Assembly: GCF_900091475.1 (NCBI RefSeq)
Contig: NZ_FMIB01000002.1
Span: forward strand, 1,612,001-1,676,000
DNA from: Micromonospora chersina
Lineage (GTDB): Bacteria; Actinomycetota; Actinomycetes; Mycobacteriales; Micromonosporaceae
Direction of reading: 5' to 3'
Length of the DNA stretch: 64,000 bases
The notes under the pieces were generated by a model that worked only from the letters and a program-made list of their open reading frames with translations, was not told the DNA's origin and did no database searches. The position numbers and the translations under genes are program-made. Positions 25,249-34,033 of the stretch are shown here, piece by piece (the stretch's first letter is position 1; each line of letters opens with the position of its first letter).

Positions 25249-25878
25249 ATGAACCCTCCGGCCGCGTTCCTCGCCGATCCGCCGCAGAGTCCGTCGGTGA
25301 CTGCCGCCTACGAGGGCGACCTCACCTCCGACGGTTACGTCAACAACCTCACCCGGGTCTGGTGCTGGCGTCCTGACGTGCTGGCGTCCTTCCAGGCCCT
25401 GCGGGCCGACCTCCTGGCCGGGTCGGGCCTGTCGCCCCGTGAGGTGGCCGTGCTTGTCGCCGCCACCGCCGCCGCCCGCGGCGACGCCTACTGCGCGCTG
25501 GCCTGGGGCGCCCGGCTGGCCGACCTCAGTGACGAGGCGACCGCGGCGCACGTGCTGCGCGGCGCCGACGGTGACCTGTCCGAACGGGAGAACGCGCTGG
25601 CCGCGTGGTCCCGTCAGGTCGTCCGGGATCCGAATGCCGCGACCGAGGCCCACGTGGAGCGCCTCCGCGCCGCGGGTCTCGGTGACCAGGAGATCTTCGA
25701 GGCGACCACGTTGATCGCGTTCCGGCTGGCGTTCTCCACCGTCAACGACGCGCTGGGGGCACGCCCGGATCCGCAGCTCGCCGAGAAGGCGCCCCGGCTC
25801 GTCCGCGAAGCCGTCACCTTCGGCCGCCAGGTCCAGTCGCACCCGGCCCCGGCTCCCAGGGACAGTGGCGTCGGGTGA
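25249..25878 (+). CDS. Carboxymuconolactone decarboxylase/AhpD-like protein
   Basis: A 209-residue all-alpha protein of the AhpD/CMD fold: LSPREVAVLVAATAAARGDAYCALAWGARLADL covers the core helix pair, and EIFEATTLIAFRLAFSTVNDALG the closing helices. The redox C-x-x-C of AhpD is reduced to a single Cys (DAYCALAWG), so a peroxidase role like AhpD is doubtful. It may be a related decarboxylase or detoxifying member. The ATG at 25249 was chosen from homologous length. Confidence 0.8.
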   Translation: MNPPAAFLADPPQSPSVTAAYEGDLTSDGYVNNLTRVWCWRPDVLASFQALRADLLAGSGLSPREVAVLVAATAAARGDAYCALAWGARLADLSDEATAAHVLRGADGDLSERENALAAWSRQVVRDPNAATEAHVERLRAAGLGDQEIFEATTLIAFRLAFSTVNDALGARPDPQLAEKAPRLVREAVTFGRQVQSHPAPAPRDSGVG

Positions 25879-25915
25879 CGCGCGTGCCCGCGCCGGCAGC
25901 GCGGGCGTGGCCGGG

Positions 25916-26653
25916 TCAGGCGGGGCGGCGGGCCAGGACGAGGGTGGTGCGCAGGTCGAGGACGACGGTGCCGCCGAACCCGTCGATCGCCGCGCGGACC
26001 GCGGCGAGCACGCGGTCGCGCAGCGCGGGCGGGCGGCGTAGCTGCGGCGAGAACGTGCCGAGCAGCCGCAGGTAGGCCGCGGTGTCCAGCGGCAGGTCGC
26101 GGCGGAAGACCGGCACCCGCAGGTCGGTGAAGAGGCCACTGCCGGCGATGTCGTCGTGGAACCAGCCGTCGGGTCGGTCGTTCCGCTGGTGCGGGTCGAC
26201 CGACTCGAACGCCGCCCGGATGGCGGCCCGCTGCCCGGGGTCGACGTAGTCGTAGCGGTGACCGAACACGGCGAGGGTGCCGCCGGGACGCAGGGCGTCG
26301 TGGGACCGGCGGTTGCGGGTGGCCGGGTCGAGCCAGTGCCAGGCCATGGCGCAGGCCAGCACGGACACACCGCCGGGCGGCGGGGTCCACTCCTCGAAGG
26401 GCGCGGTGACCACCTCGACCTGGGGGAAGCGTTCGGCCAGCACCCGGGCCATCCGGACGTCGGGCTCGACGCAGGTCGTCGGCGCACCCAGGCCCAGCAG
26501 GGTGGCGGTGGCCAGGCCGCTTCCGGCGCCCACCTCGACCAGTGCGTCGGGCGGTCCGCCATGGTATGCCCGGATCGCCGCGACGATCTCGGCCGGATAG
26601 CCTGGGCGGGCCTCGTGGTAGGCGCCGGCCACCTCGCCGAAGAGCTGCGACAT
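25916..26653 (-). CDS. Class I SAM-dependent methyltransferase
   Basis: A 245-residue methyltransferase. ALVEVGAGSGLATATLLGLG is the SAM-binding motif I, CVEPDVRMA is motif II (acidic residue binding the ribose), and LACAMAWHWLDPATR is the post-motif region common in ubiquinone/menaquinone-type and related methyltransferases. LRPGGTLAVFGH follows. The substrate is unknown. The start is taken at MSQLFGEVAG (26653); an ATG nine bases upstream is an alternative. It is transcribed divergently from the NUDIX gene, with 5' ends close together. Confidence 0.85.
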   Translation of the reverse strand: MSQLFGEVAGAYHEARPGYPAEIVAAIRAYHGGPPDALVEVGAGSGLATATLLGLGAPTTCVEPDVRMARVLAERFPQVEVVTAPFEEWTPPPGGVSVLACAMAWHWLDPATRNRRSHDALRPGGTLAVFGHRYDYVDPGQRAAIRAAFESVDPHQRNDRPDGWFHDDIAGSGLFTDLRVPVFRRDLPLDTAAYLRLLGTFSPQLRRPPALRDRVLAAVRAAIDGFGGTVVLDLRTTLVLARRPA

Positions 26654-26708
26654 GACCGCCATCCTCGCAGCGCCGGCCGGTCGCCGCCGCCCCGTCGGGA
26701 GGAGTGCC

Positions 26709-27227
26709 GTGGATCCGGAGATACCCCGCGACCTGCCGCTGTTCGAGCGGACGGCCGTCCGGCTCGTGGTGCTGGACGACACCGACCGGGTGCTGCTGTT
26801 CCACACCCGCGACCCGGACCACCCCGTGCTGGGCACCTGGTGGGAACTGCCCGGTGGCGGGCTCGACCCCGGGGAGACGTACCTGGAGGCGGCGGTGCGG
26901 GAGCTGCGCGAGGAGGCCGGCATCGTGGTCGCGCCGGCCCAGGTGGGTGCGCCGACGTGGCGGCGGCGGGCCAGTTTCCGGCACCGGCAGCGGCGGCACC
27001 TCCAGGACGAGGTGGTGGTGGCGGTGCGGCTGCCCGGCCCAGGGCCGGACGTGGACGAGGCGGACCGGCTGGACTACGAGGTGGAGGACTATTTCGGGTT
27101 CCGCTGGTGGCCGGTGGCCGAGGTGGTCGCCGACCGGCCGCGCTGCTACCCGGGGCGGCTGCCGGAGCTGCTGCCGGCGTTCCTGGCCGGCGAGGAGATC
27201 GACGAGCCGTTCGAGTTGTGGTCGTGA
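26709..27227 (+). CDS. NUDIX hydrolase
   Basis: A 172-residue NUDIX enzyme. The Nudix box is complete: GGGLDPGETYLEAAVRELREEAGI, with the REUEE-type acidic helix for Mg2+. It is preceded by LLFHTRDPDHPVLGTWWELPG, which suggests a nucleotide-like diphosphate substrate. The GTG start at 26709 lies right after GGAGGAG, a strong ribosome-binding site, and an upstream in-frame ATG is less likely. The adjacent gene is a serpin, with no clear functional link. Confidence 0.88.
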   Translation: MDPEIPRDLPLFERTAVRLVVLDDTDRVLLFHTRDPDHPVLGTWWELPGGGLDPGETYLEAAVRELREEAGIVVAPAQVGAPTWRRRASFRHRQRRHLQDEVVVAVRLPGPGPDVDEADRLDYEVEDYFGFRWWPVAEVVADRPRCYPGRLPELLPAFLAGEEIDEPFELWS

Positions 27228-27267
27228 CCGGCGTGCCGGACGCGACGCCGACCGGCACAGTGGAGCG

Positions 27268-28503
27268 GTGAATCCTCTCCACGCACCCCTGGCCCACTAC
27301 GCCGAGCGGCTGCACCGCGCCGCCGGCGACGCCCACCACGTCGCCTCGCCGCTGGGCGCCTGGCTGCTGCTCGCGCTGACCGGCCCGGCCGCCACCGGCG
27401 AGGCCCGGGCCGCCCTCACCGAGGCGCTCGGCACCGACGCGGACGACGCCGCCGCGGCGGCCCGCGCGCTGCTCGCCGAGCCGCACCCGCTCGTCGCCGC
27501 GGCCACCGCCCTGTGGGAGCGGACCCCGTTCGAGGAACTGGCCGCCTGGCGGGCCGCCCTGCCGGACCGCACCGAGCGCGGCCCGCTGCCGGACCAGGCG
27601 ACGCTGGACGCCTGGGCCCGGGAGCGCACCGGCGGCCTGATCGAGCGGTTCCCGCTCGCCGTCGCACCGGACACCCTGCTCATCCTGGCCAGCGCGCTGG
27701 CCACGCGGGTGTCGTGGGCGGACCCGTTCCAGGTGGCGCCGGCCGCCGATCTGGGGGCCGGCAGCGCGTGGGCCGGCCGGCTGCGGCGGGTGCTGCGGAC
27801 CCCGCCGTGGGGGCACCGCTGCTGGGTGGGGGCCACCGAGCGGGCCGGCGACGTCGCGGTGCACGCCGCGCCGGCCCGGCCGGCGGACGGCGGGGCCGGC
27901 CTGCTGGTGGTGTCGGTGGCCGCCGCGCCCGACGTGCCGGCCGCGGACGTGCTGGCCGCCGCCCAGGAGCTGGCCGCGACGGCCGCCACCGCCCCGGAGG
28001 GCGTCGAGCCCGGCCGGCGGTCGCTGTTCGACCTTCCGCTGGGCGAGACGCCGCTGTGGACGCTGCGGGAGGAACCGACCCGGACGTTCGCCGCGGACGG
28101 CCGGGTGGAGCACGCCTCGGCCGTCCTGCCCTGCTGGTCGGCGGAGAGCCGGCACGACCTGACTCCGGCCGGGTTCGGCTTCGACGGGGCCGCCCGGGCG
28201 CTGGGCGCGCTCCTCGGGCTGGCGGAGCCGCCGTTCGAGGCGGTGCAGTCCGCGGTGGCCCGCTTCGGCCGGTACGGCTTCGAGGCCGCCGCGGTGACCG
28301 CCTTCGGGATGGCGGCCGGGCTGCCACCGGAGGGCATCGCCCGGCTCGCGGAGCTGCGGTTCGGGCACCCGTACGCGGTGGTGGCGGTGGCCACCGACGA
28401 GGCGGGCGGTCCGTGGCACGGGCTGCCGGTCTACTCGGCCTGGGTGGCCGAGCCGGCGGAGCTGCCCGAGGACGAGGTGGCGGACCCGCCGGAGCAGTGG
28501 TGA
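27268..28503 (+). CDS. Serpin family protein
   Basis: A 411-residue serpin-like protein without a signal peptide. The serpin fold shows in SPLGAWLLLALTGPAATGEA (the SP-x-S-I-x-x-x-L start), ILASALATRVSWADPF (the NA-x-Y-F-K-x-W equivalent) and RFGHPYAVVAVATD near the C-terminus. The reactive-centre-loop region, VTAFGMAAGLPPEG, lacks an obvious hinge consensus (E-E-G-T-E-A), so inhibition is uncertain. GTG at 27268 is used because it begins the conserved first helix. It may be a cytoplasmic non-inhibitory serpin. Confidence 0.7.
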   Translation: MNPLHAPLAHYAERLHRAAGDAHHVASPLGAWLLLALTGPAATGEARAALTEALGTDADDAAAAARALLAEPHPLVAAATALWERTPFEELAAWRAALPDRTERGPLPDQATLDAWARERTGGLIERFPLAVAPDTLLILASALATRVSWADPFQVAPAADLGAGSAWAGRLRRVLRTPPWGHRCWVGATERAGDVAVHAAPARPADGGAGLLVVSVAAAPDVPAADVLAAAQELAATAATAPEGVEPGRRSLFDLPLGETPLWTLREEPTRTFAADGRVEHASAVLPCWSAESRHDLTPAGFGFDGAARALGALLGLAEPPFEAVQSAVARFGRYGFEAAAVTAFGMAAGLPPEGIARLAELRFGHPYAVVAVATDEAGGPWHGLPVYSAWVAEPAELPEDEVADPPEQW

Positions 28504-28507
28504 GCGC

Positions 28508-28537
28508 GGGGGCCTCCGGTCGCGGCCGGAGGCCCCC
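28508..28537. terminator. Bidirectional terminator at end of NRPS operon
   Basis: A perfect 12-bp stem, GGGGGCCTCCGG and its complement, closes a six-base loop between the serpin stop (28503) and the NRPS stop (28544). The genes converge, so it likely serves both. Confidence 0.75.
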
Positions 28538-28543
28538 ACCCGC

Positions 28544-31500
28544 CTAGGCGGCGACCTTCTCCCGCTCCGCAGCCCGAGCGGCGAGCCGCCGTTCCCGCTC
28601 CTGCGCGCCGATGAGGTCGTCGGGCAGGGAGTCCTCGACCTCCAGGTCGAAGCGGCGCAGCAGCCGGATCGCGAAGCCGCCCAGGGTGATCAGGATCAGG
28701 ACCAGCCCGAAGCAGACGTACGCGAAACCGATGCCGCGGCCCGGCCCGGTGCCGATCACCGCGCCCACCGACCCGGCGAGGGCCCCGCCCGGGGCGAGCA
28801 TCGGCTCGAACAGGGCGGTGGCGCCCGGCGCGAGCAGCGCGAACCCGATGGGCAGCGTGGACCAGGCGATGGTCTGGTTGAGGCTGAACACCCGGCCGTG
28901 GAAGCGCTGCGGCACCTTGACCTGCACGATGGTCGCGTAGATCGACTGCGCGGTGGTCATGGCCATCGCGAGCCATGCCATGCCCACGCAGATCATCGCC
29001 ACCGAGGCGTCCAGGCCGATGAGCACGCAGCCGATCGCGGTGCCCAGGTTGCCGATGAGCACGCCGATCATCCGCCGCTTGCGCGGGCCGCCCCAGAGCG
29101 ACATGAGCACGCCGCCGGCCACCGCGCCGACCGCCTCGGCCAGTGCCACCTGGGCCACCTGGGTCGGGCTGCCGAAGGAGAGCACCAGCGGGGTGGCGAG
29201 CACCAGCGCGGGGGCGAGGAAGATGTTGCCCAGCGCGAAGTAGCCGAGCATCAACCGGAAGCCGCGGTGCTGCCAGGAGTAGCGCAGGCCGTTGGCGATG
29301 GCCACCAGCAGCCGTTCCCGGGGCCGCCAGCCGAGCAGGTCGGGGAAGCGGACCACGGCCAGGGTGAGCACCGCCACGACGTAGCTGGCCACGTCGATGA
29401 GCAGGATGCCCTTCAGCTCGATGGCGGCGAGCAGGCCGGCCGCGAAGACCGGCATGAGCAGGGTGGCCACACCGGTGGAGAGCTGGGTGATGCCCATGGC
29501 GTGGCCGAGGTAGCGCTTCGGCACGAGCTGCGGCACCGCCGACTGGAACGCGATCCGCTGGAACGACCCGGCGACCGAGCTGAGCGCGACCAGCAGGTAG
29601 ATGTGCCAGAGCACCAGGTTGTCGGTCCACAGCAGGGCTGCCAGGACCAACTGGACGGATCCGGCCGCGGAGCTGGCCAGCATCATGATCCGGCGCCGGC
29701 TGACCCGGTCCACGATGGCGCCGGCCACCGGGAGCATGAACACGCCGCAGATCAGCGCGAGCGCCCAGAGCAGGCCGAGGTCGGCCACCGACCCGGTGCG
29801 GTTGAACAGCCAGATCGGCAGGGCGAACGCGGTCAGCGCCGACCCGGTGCTGGAGACGAGCTGCCCCACGGTGATCGCCAGGAAGCGGCCCATGCTGGGC
29901 TTGACCGTCTTGGCGGCCGGCCGCTCCGCGGCGCCGACCGCCAGCCGGTCGAGCACCGCCCAGCCGGCGTCCTCGCCCCGCGCCTGCGGGCCGAGGTCCG
30001 CGACGTCCCCGGCGACCACCGCCGGGTGCACCCGGGTGACGATCTCGGCCAGTTCCTCGGCGCGGTACTTCAGGAAGAAGTGCCCGGCCTGGTCGAGCAC
30101 GACCAGCCCGAGGGTGTCGCTCAGGAACTGCCACTCGGCGTACCGCTCGCGGTAGTAGTCGGTGACCGGGTCCTCGGAGCCGACCACCGAGATGATCGGG
30201 GCGCGCAGCTTCGTGGCCCGCTGGTCGAGCAGTCGGGTGAAGTACTCCTCCGAGGCGCGGGAGTCGGCCCGCATGTTGCTGATGATGCGGTCGGCCTGCT
30301 CCGGGTCCAGCTCGTCGGTGTCCACGCCCATCGACTTGAGCCAGCTGGCGTAGTGCTTGTTGCTGCGCAGCTGTTCGAGGCGGTTGCGGGCGGCCGCGAA
30401 GAAGCCCTTCGGGCGGGCGAACGGGAACATCGCGCCGATGTAGACGGCGTCGAGGTCCCGCCCGGCCGCCTCGACCTTGCGGGCCACTTCGGCCACGATG
30501 GCGCTGCCCACGCCGCAGTGGCCGTAGAGGGCCAGCGGGCCCTCGACGCGCTCCAGGATCTCGTCGGCCACCCGGGTGGTCAGCTCGTCGAAGGGCAGCG
30601 CGTCCTCGCTGAGGCCGACGTCGTGGCCGGGGATGGCCAGGGACCACAGCGTGTGCCCGGCCGGCAGGGCGTCGGCGAGGGGCTGGTAGACAATGGCGCT
30701 GCCGCCGCCGTACGGGACGCAGACGTAGCTGAGCACGCGCTGGGCGGCGGAGATCGGCTTGGTCAGCTCGTAGAGCAGCCGGCGCGGACCGGCCTCGGCG
30801 GCGTCGCCGGAGATGTACGCGCCCAGCTCGCGGATGGTCCGCTGCTGGAACAGGTCCATGACGCCGACGGCCCGGCCGCCCAGCTCCGCCTTGCGGATCT
30901 TCGCGACCACCTGGGTGGCGAGCATGGAGTGCCCGCCCAGGTCGAAGAAGTCGTCGTCGATGCCGAGCGTGTCGACGCCGAGCACCTCGGACCAGATGGC
31001 GGCGAGGGCCCGCTCGGTGTCGTCGCGCGGCTCGACAAGCGCCACCGACGCCTCGCGGGTGACCACGGGCGCGGGCAGCGCCCTGCGGTCGAGCTTGCCG
31101 TTCGGGGTCAGCGGCAGCGCGTCGAGGGTGACGAACGCGGCCGGCACCATGTATTCCGGCAGGGTCTCCTTGAGCGCCGCCTTCAGCGCCGCGTGCTCGG
31201 CCGGCCCGACCAGGTACGCGGTGAGCCGCTTGTCGCCGGGGCTGTCCTCGCGGACGATCACCGCGGTCTCGGTGACCCCGGGCTGCTCGCGCAGCGCGCT
31301 CTCGATCTCACCCAGCTCGATGCGCAGGCCGCGCAGCTTGACCTGGTGGTCGATCCGGCCGAGGAACTCGATGACCCCGGTGCCGTCCGGTGCGACGACC
31401 CAGCGGGCCAGGTCGCCGGTGCGGTAGAGCCGGGCGCCCGGCTCGCCGGAGAAGGCGTCGGGCACGAACTTCTCGGCGGTCAGTGCCGGCCGGCGGTGGT

Positions 31501-34033
31501 AGCCGCGGGCCAGCCCGACGCCGCCGATGTGCAGCTCCCCCGCGACCCCGACCGGGCACTCCGCGCCGGCTGGGTCGAGCACGTGCAACCGCAGGTTGGC
31601 GATGGGCGCGCCGATCGGCACGCCGGTCACCTCCGCCAGCCGGGCCGGGTCGCAGTGCCAGGCCGTGACGTCGATGGCCGCCTCGGTCGGGCCGTACAGG
31701 TTGTGCAGGCCGCACCAGGGCAGCCGGGCCGTGAAGTCGACAGCGGAGGCCAGCGGCAGCTCCTCGCCGGAGCAGATCACCCGGCGCAGCGCGGTGGCCG
31801 CCTCGACGCCCTCCTCGGCCAGGAAGACGGTGAGCATGGACGGCACGAAGTGGGCCGTGGTGATCCGCTCGGCGACCAGCAGGTCGCGCAGGTAGCCGGC
31901 GTCCTTGTGGCCGCCGGGCTTCGCGAGCACCAGCCGGGCGCCGGTGCGCAGCGGCCAGAAGAACTCCCAGACCGAGACGTCGAAGCTGGCCGGTGTCTTC
32001 TGGAGCACCGCGTCGTCGGCGCCGAGGCCGTACGTCTTCTGCATCCAGTCGAGCCGGTTGACGATGCCCCGGTGGGTGTTCGGCACGCCCTTGGGCCGGC
32101 CGGTGGAGCCGGAGGTGTAGATGACGTACGCCAGGTGTTCCGGGCCGGCGGTGGGCGCCGGGTCGGTCGCCGGCTGGTCGGCCCAGACCGTGGCGTCGTC
32201 GAGGGCGAGCACGGTGGCGGCGGTGGCCGGCAGCACGTCCCGCAGGTGCTCCTGGACCAGCACCACGGGCGCGTCCGCGTCGGTGACCATGAAGGCGAGC
32301 CGGTCCGCCGGGTACTCCGGGTCCAGCGGCAGGTAGGCGCCGCCGGCCTTGAGCACGCCGAGCAGGCCGGCGACCAGCTCGACGGAGCGTTCCGCGCAGA
32401 CACCGACCAGGGTCTCCGGGCCGACGCCGGCGGCGCGCAGCCGGTGCGCGATCCGGTTGGCCGCGACGTTCAGCTCGGCGTACGTGAGGCTGCGGCCCTC
32501 GATGGTGACCGCCACGGCGTCCGGGGTGGCGGCGGCCCGATCCTCGACGGGGCCGTGCAGCGTCTGGTCGCGCGGGAAGTCCGCGGCCGTGTCGTTCCAC
32601 AGGCCCAGCAGCGCCCGCTCGTCGGCGGGGAGCAGCTCCAGCCGGGAGACCGGGGTGTCCGGCGCGGCCACGACGGCGGCCAGCAGGATGGTCCACCGCC
32701 GGGCCATCCGCTCGACGGTGTCCCGGGTGAACAGGTCGGTGTTGAAGACCAGCTTGCCCCAGAGCCCGTCGACGGTCTCCACGGCGTGCAGCTCGAAGTC
32801 GAACCGGGTGGCCCGCAGTTCCATGGGGGTCCACTCGAAGCTGACCTCGTCGCTGCGGGACACCCCGCGGAACCGGCCCATCTCGTAGTTCTGGAGCACG
32901 AACATGGTCTGGAACACCGGGGAGCGGCTCACGTCGCGGGGCAGCCCCAGCTCGTGCACGACCTTGGCGAACGGCACCTCGGCGTGCTCGAAGCCGTCCA
33001 GCACGCTGCGCCGGGTGCGCTCCAGCAGCTCGACGAAGGTGGGATCGCCGCCCAGCTCGGCGCGCAGCGGCAGCATGTTGATGAACATGCCGACGACGTT
33101 CTCCAGCTCCGGCGCCGACCGGCCGGCCACCGAGGCCCCGACGGCGAAGTCCTCCTGGCCGGCGTGCCGGGCCAGCAGCACCTGGTACGCGGCGAGCAGC
33201 GTCATGAACAGGGTGCCGCCGGTGGCCCGGGTGAGCGCGTTGAGCGCCTCGGTCTCCGCCGGGTCGAGCTGGAACTCGACGAAGTCGCCCCGGTAGGTCT
33301 GGGTGGCCGGGCGGGGCCGGTCCAGCGGCAGTTCGAGGGGGGTGATCCCGGCGAGGCGCTGCTTCCAGTAGTCGACGTGCGCCCGGGCCTGCGGGCCGTC
33401 CAGCTCCTCGGCCTCCCAGACGGCGAAGTCGCCGTACTGGATCGGCAGGGCGGGCGGCTCGCCGCCCCGGTAGAGGGTGATGAGGTCGCGCAGCAGCACG
33501 TCCACCGACCAGCCGTCACCGACGATGTGGTGCTGGCCGAGGAACAGCACGTGGTCATCGTCAGCCAGCCGGATCAGCAGGGCCCGCAGCAGCGGCCCGT
33601 CGGCCAGGTCGAACGGTTCGGCGGCGGCCGCGTCCACGAGCGCCTGCGCGCTCGCCTCGTCCGGCGCGTCCACGATGGTCAGCGGCACCTCGACGGACTC
33701 CTCCACCACCACTGTGGGGCGGCCGTCGGAGTCGGCCGGGAAACGGGTGCGCTGCGACTCGTGCCGGGCGCTGAGCGCGGCCAGGGCCGCGCGCAGCGCC
33801 TCGACGTCGAGCGGGCCGCGCACCCGCAGCGGCACCGCGATGTGGTACGCCGCCTCGCCCGGGGCGAGCTGGTCCATGAACCAGACCCGTTCCTGGGCGT
33901 ACGACAGCGGCACCTCGGCGCCGGCGGGCCGGGGGGTGATCCGGGCCGCCGGGGCGGCCTGGCGGGCGCGCAACCGCTTCGCGATCAGCGCCTGCCGGGC
34001 CGCCTCGCGGGCCGGGTCCTTCAGGTCGGTCAT
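28544..34033 (-). CDS. NRPS termination module C-A(Ser)-T-TE fused to an MFS exporter
   Basis: An 1829-residue protein. A C domain (about 40-470) has HHIVGDGWS near 169. The A domain (about 485-990) has [11 protein letters not shown] near 646. Its pocket residues, read from the FDVSVW, AHFVPSML, VICSGEEL and AAIDV segments, give DVWHISLID plus Lys, the serine code. A carrier domain carries DLGGHSM near 1031. The thioesterase (about 1090-1340) has Cys1173 in YGHCGVG where Ser is usual, with Asp1288 (GSEDP) and His1318 (AGHFF). From about residue 1380 an MFS transporter of roughly 12 spans continues in frame, with no ribosome-binding site at the junction. The start overlaps the upstream stop by one base. 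Release and export of the peptide would be physically linked. Confidence 0.9.
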   Translation of the reverse strand: MTDLKDPAREAARQALIAKRLRARQAAPAARITPRPAGAEVPLSYAQERVWFMDQLAPGEAAYHIAVPLRVRGPLDVEALRAALAALSARHESQRTRFPADSDGRPTVVVEESVEVPLTIVDAPDEASAQALVDAAAAEPFDLADGPLLRALLIRLADDDHVLFLGQHHIVGDGWSVDVLLRDLITLYRGGEPPALPIQYGDFAVWEAEELDGPQARAHVDYWKQRLAGITPLELPLDRPRPATQTYRGDFVEFQLDPAETEALNALTRATGGTLFMTLLAAYQVLLARHAGQEDFAVGASVAGRSAPELENVVGMFINMLPLRAELGGDPTFVELLERTRRSVLDGFEHAEVPFAKVVHELGLPRDVSRSPVFQTMFVLQNYEMGRFRGVSRSDEVSFEWTPMELRATRFDFELHAVETVDGLWGKLVFNTDLFTRDTVERMARRWTILLAAVVAAPDTPVSRLELLPADERALLGLWNDTAADFPRDQTLHGPVEDRAAATPDAVAVTIEGRSLTYAELNVAANRIAHRLRAAGVGPETLVGVCAERSVELVAGLLGVLKAGGAYLPLDPEYPADRLAFMVTDADAPVVLVQEHLRDVLPATAATVLALDDATVWADQPATDPAPTAGPEHLAYVIYTSGSTGRPKGVPNTHRGIVNRLDWMQKTYGLGADDAVLQKTPASFDVSVWEFFWPLRTGARLVLAKPGGHKDAGYLRDLLVAERITTAHFVPSMLTVFLAEEGVEAATALRRVICSGEELPLASAVDFTARLPWCGLHNLYGPTEAAIDVTAWHCDPARLAEVTGVPIGAPIANLRLHVLDPAGAECPVGVAGELHIGGVGLARGYHRRPALTAEKFVPDAFSGEPGARLYRTGDLARWVVAPDGTGVIEFLGRIDHQVKLRGLRIELGEIESALREQPGVTETAVIVREDSPGDKRLTAYLVGPAEHAALKAALKETLPEYMVPAAFVTLDALPLTPNGKLDRRALPAPVVTREASVALVEPRDDTERALAAIWSEVLGVDTLGIDDDFFDLGGHSMLATQVVAKIRKAELGGRAVGVMDLFQQRTIRELGAYISGDAAEAGPRRLLYELTKPISAAQRVLSYVCVPYGGGSAIVYQPLADALPAGHTLWSLAIPGHDVGLSEDALPFDELTTRVADEILERVEGPLALYGHCGVGSAIVAEVARKVEAAGRDLDAVYIGAMFPFARPKGFFAAARNRLEQLRSNKHYASWLKSMGVDTDELDPEQADRIISNMRADSRASEEYFTRLLDQRATKLRAPIISVVGSEDPVTDYYRERYAEWQFLSDTLGLVVLDQAGHFFLKYRAEELAEIVTRVHPAVVAGDVADLGPQARGEDAGWAVLDRLAVGAAERPAAKTVKPSMGRFLAITVGQLVSSTGSALTAFALPIWLFNRTGSVADLGLLWALALICGVFMLPVAGAIVDRVSRRRIMMLASSAAGSVQLVLAALLWTDNLVLWHIYLLVALSSVAGSFQRIAFQSAVPQLVPKRYLGHAMGITQLSTGVATLLMPVFAAGLLAAIELKGILLIDVASYVVAVLTLAVVRFPDLLGWRPRERLLVAIANGLRYSWQHRGFRLMLGYFALGNIFLAPALVLATPLVLSFGSPTQVAQVALAEAVGAVAGGVLMSLWGGPRKRRMIGVLIGNLGTAIGCVLIGLDASVAMICVGMAWLAMAMTTAQSIYATIVQVKVPQRFHGRVFSLNQTIAWSTLPIGFALLAPGATALFEPMLAPGGALAGSVGAVIGTGPGRGIGFAYVCFGLVLILITLGGFAIRLLRRFDLEVEDSLPDDLIGAQERERRLAARAAEREKVAA

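Noticed and set aside
27268-28503. Serpin as a member of the biosynthetic cluster
   Set aside because: It converges with the operon and a strong terminator lies between them. Only adjacency links them.
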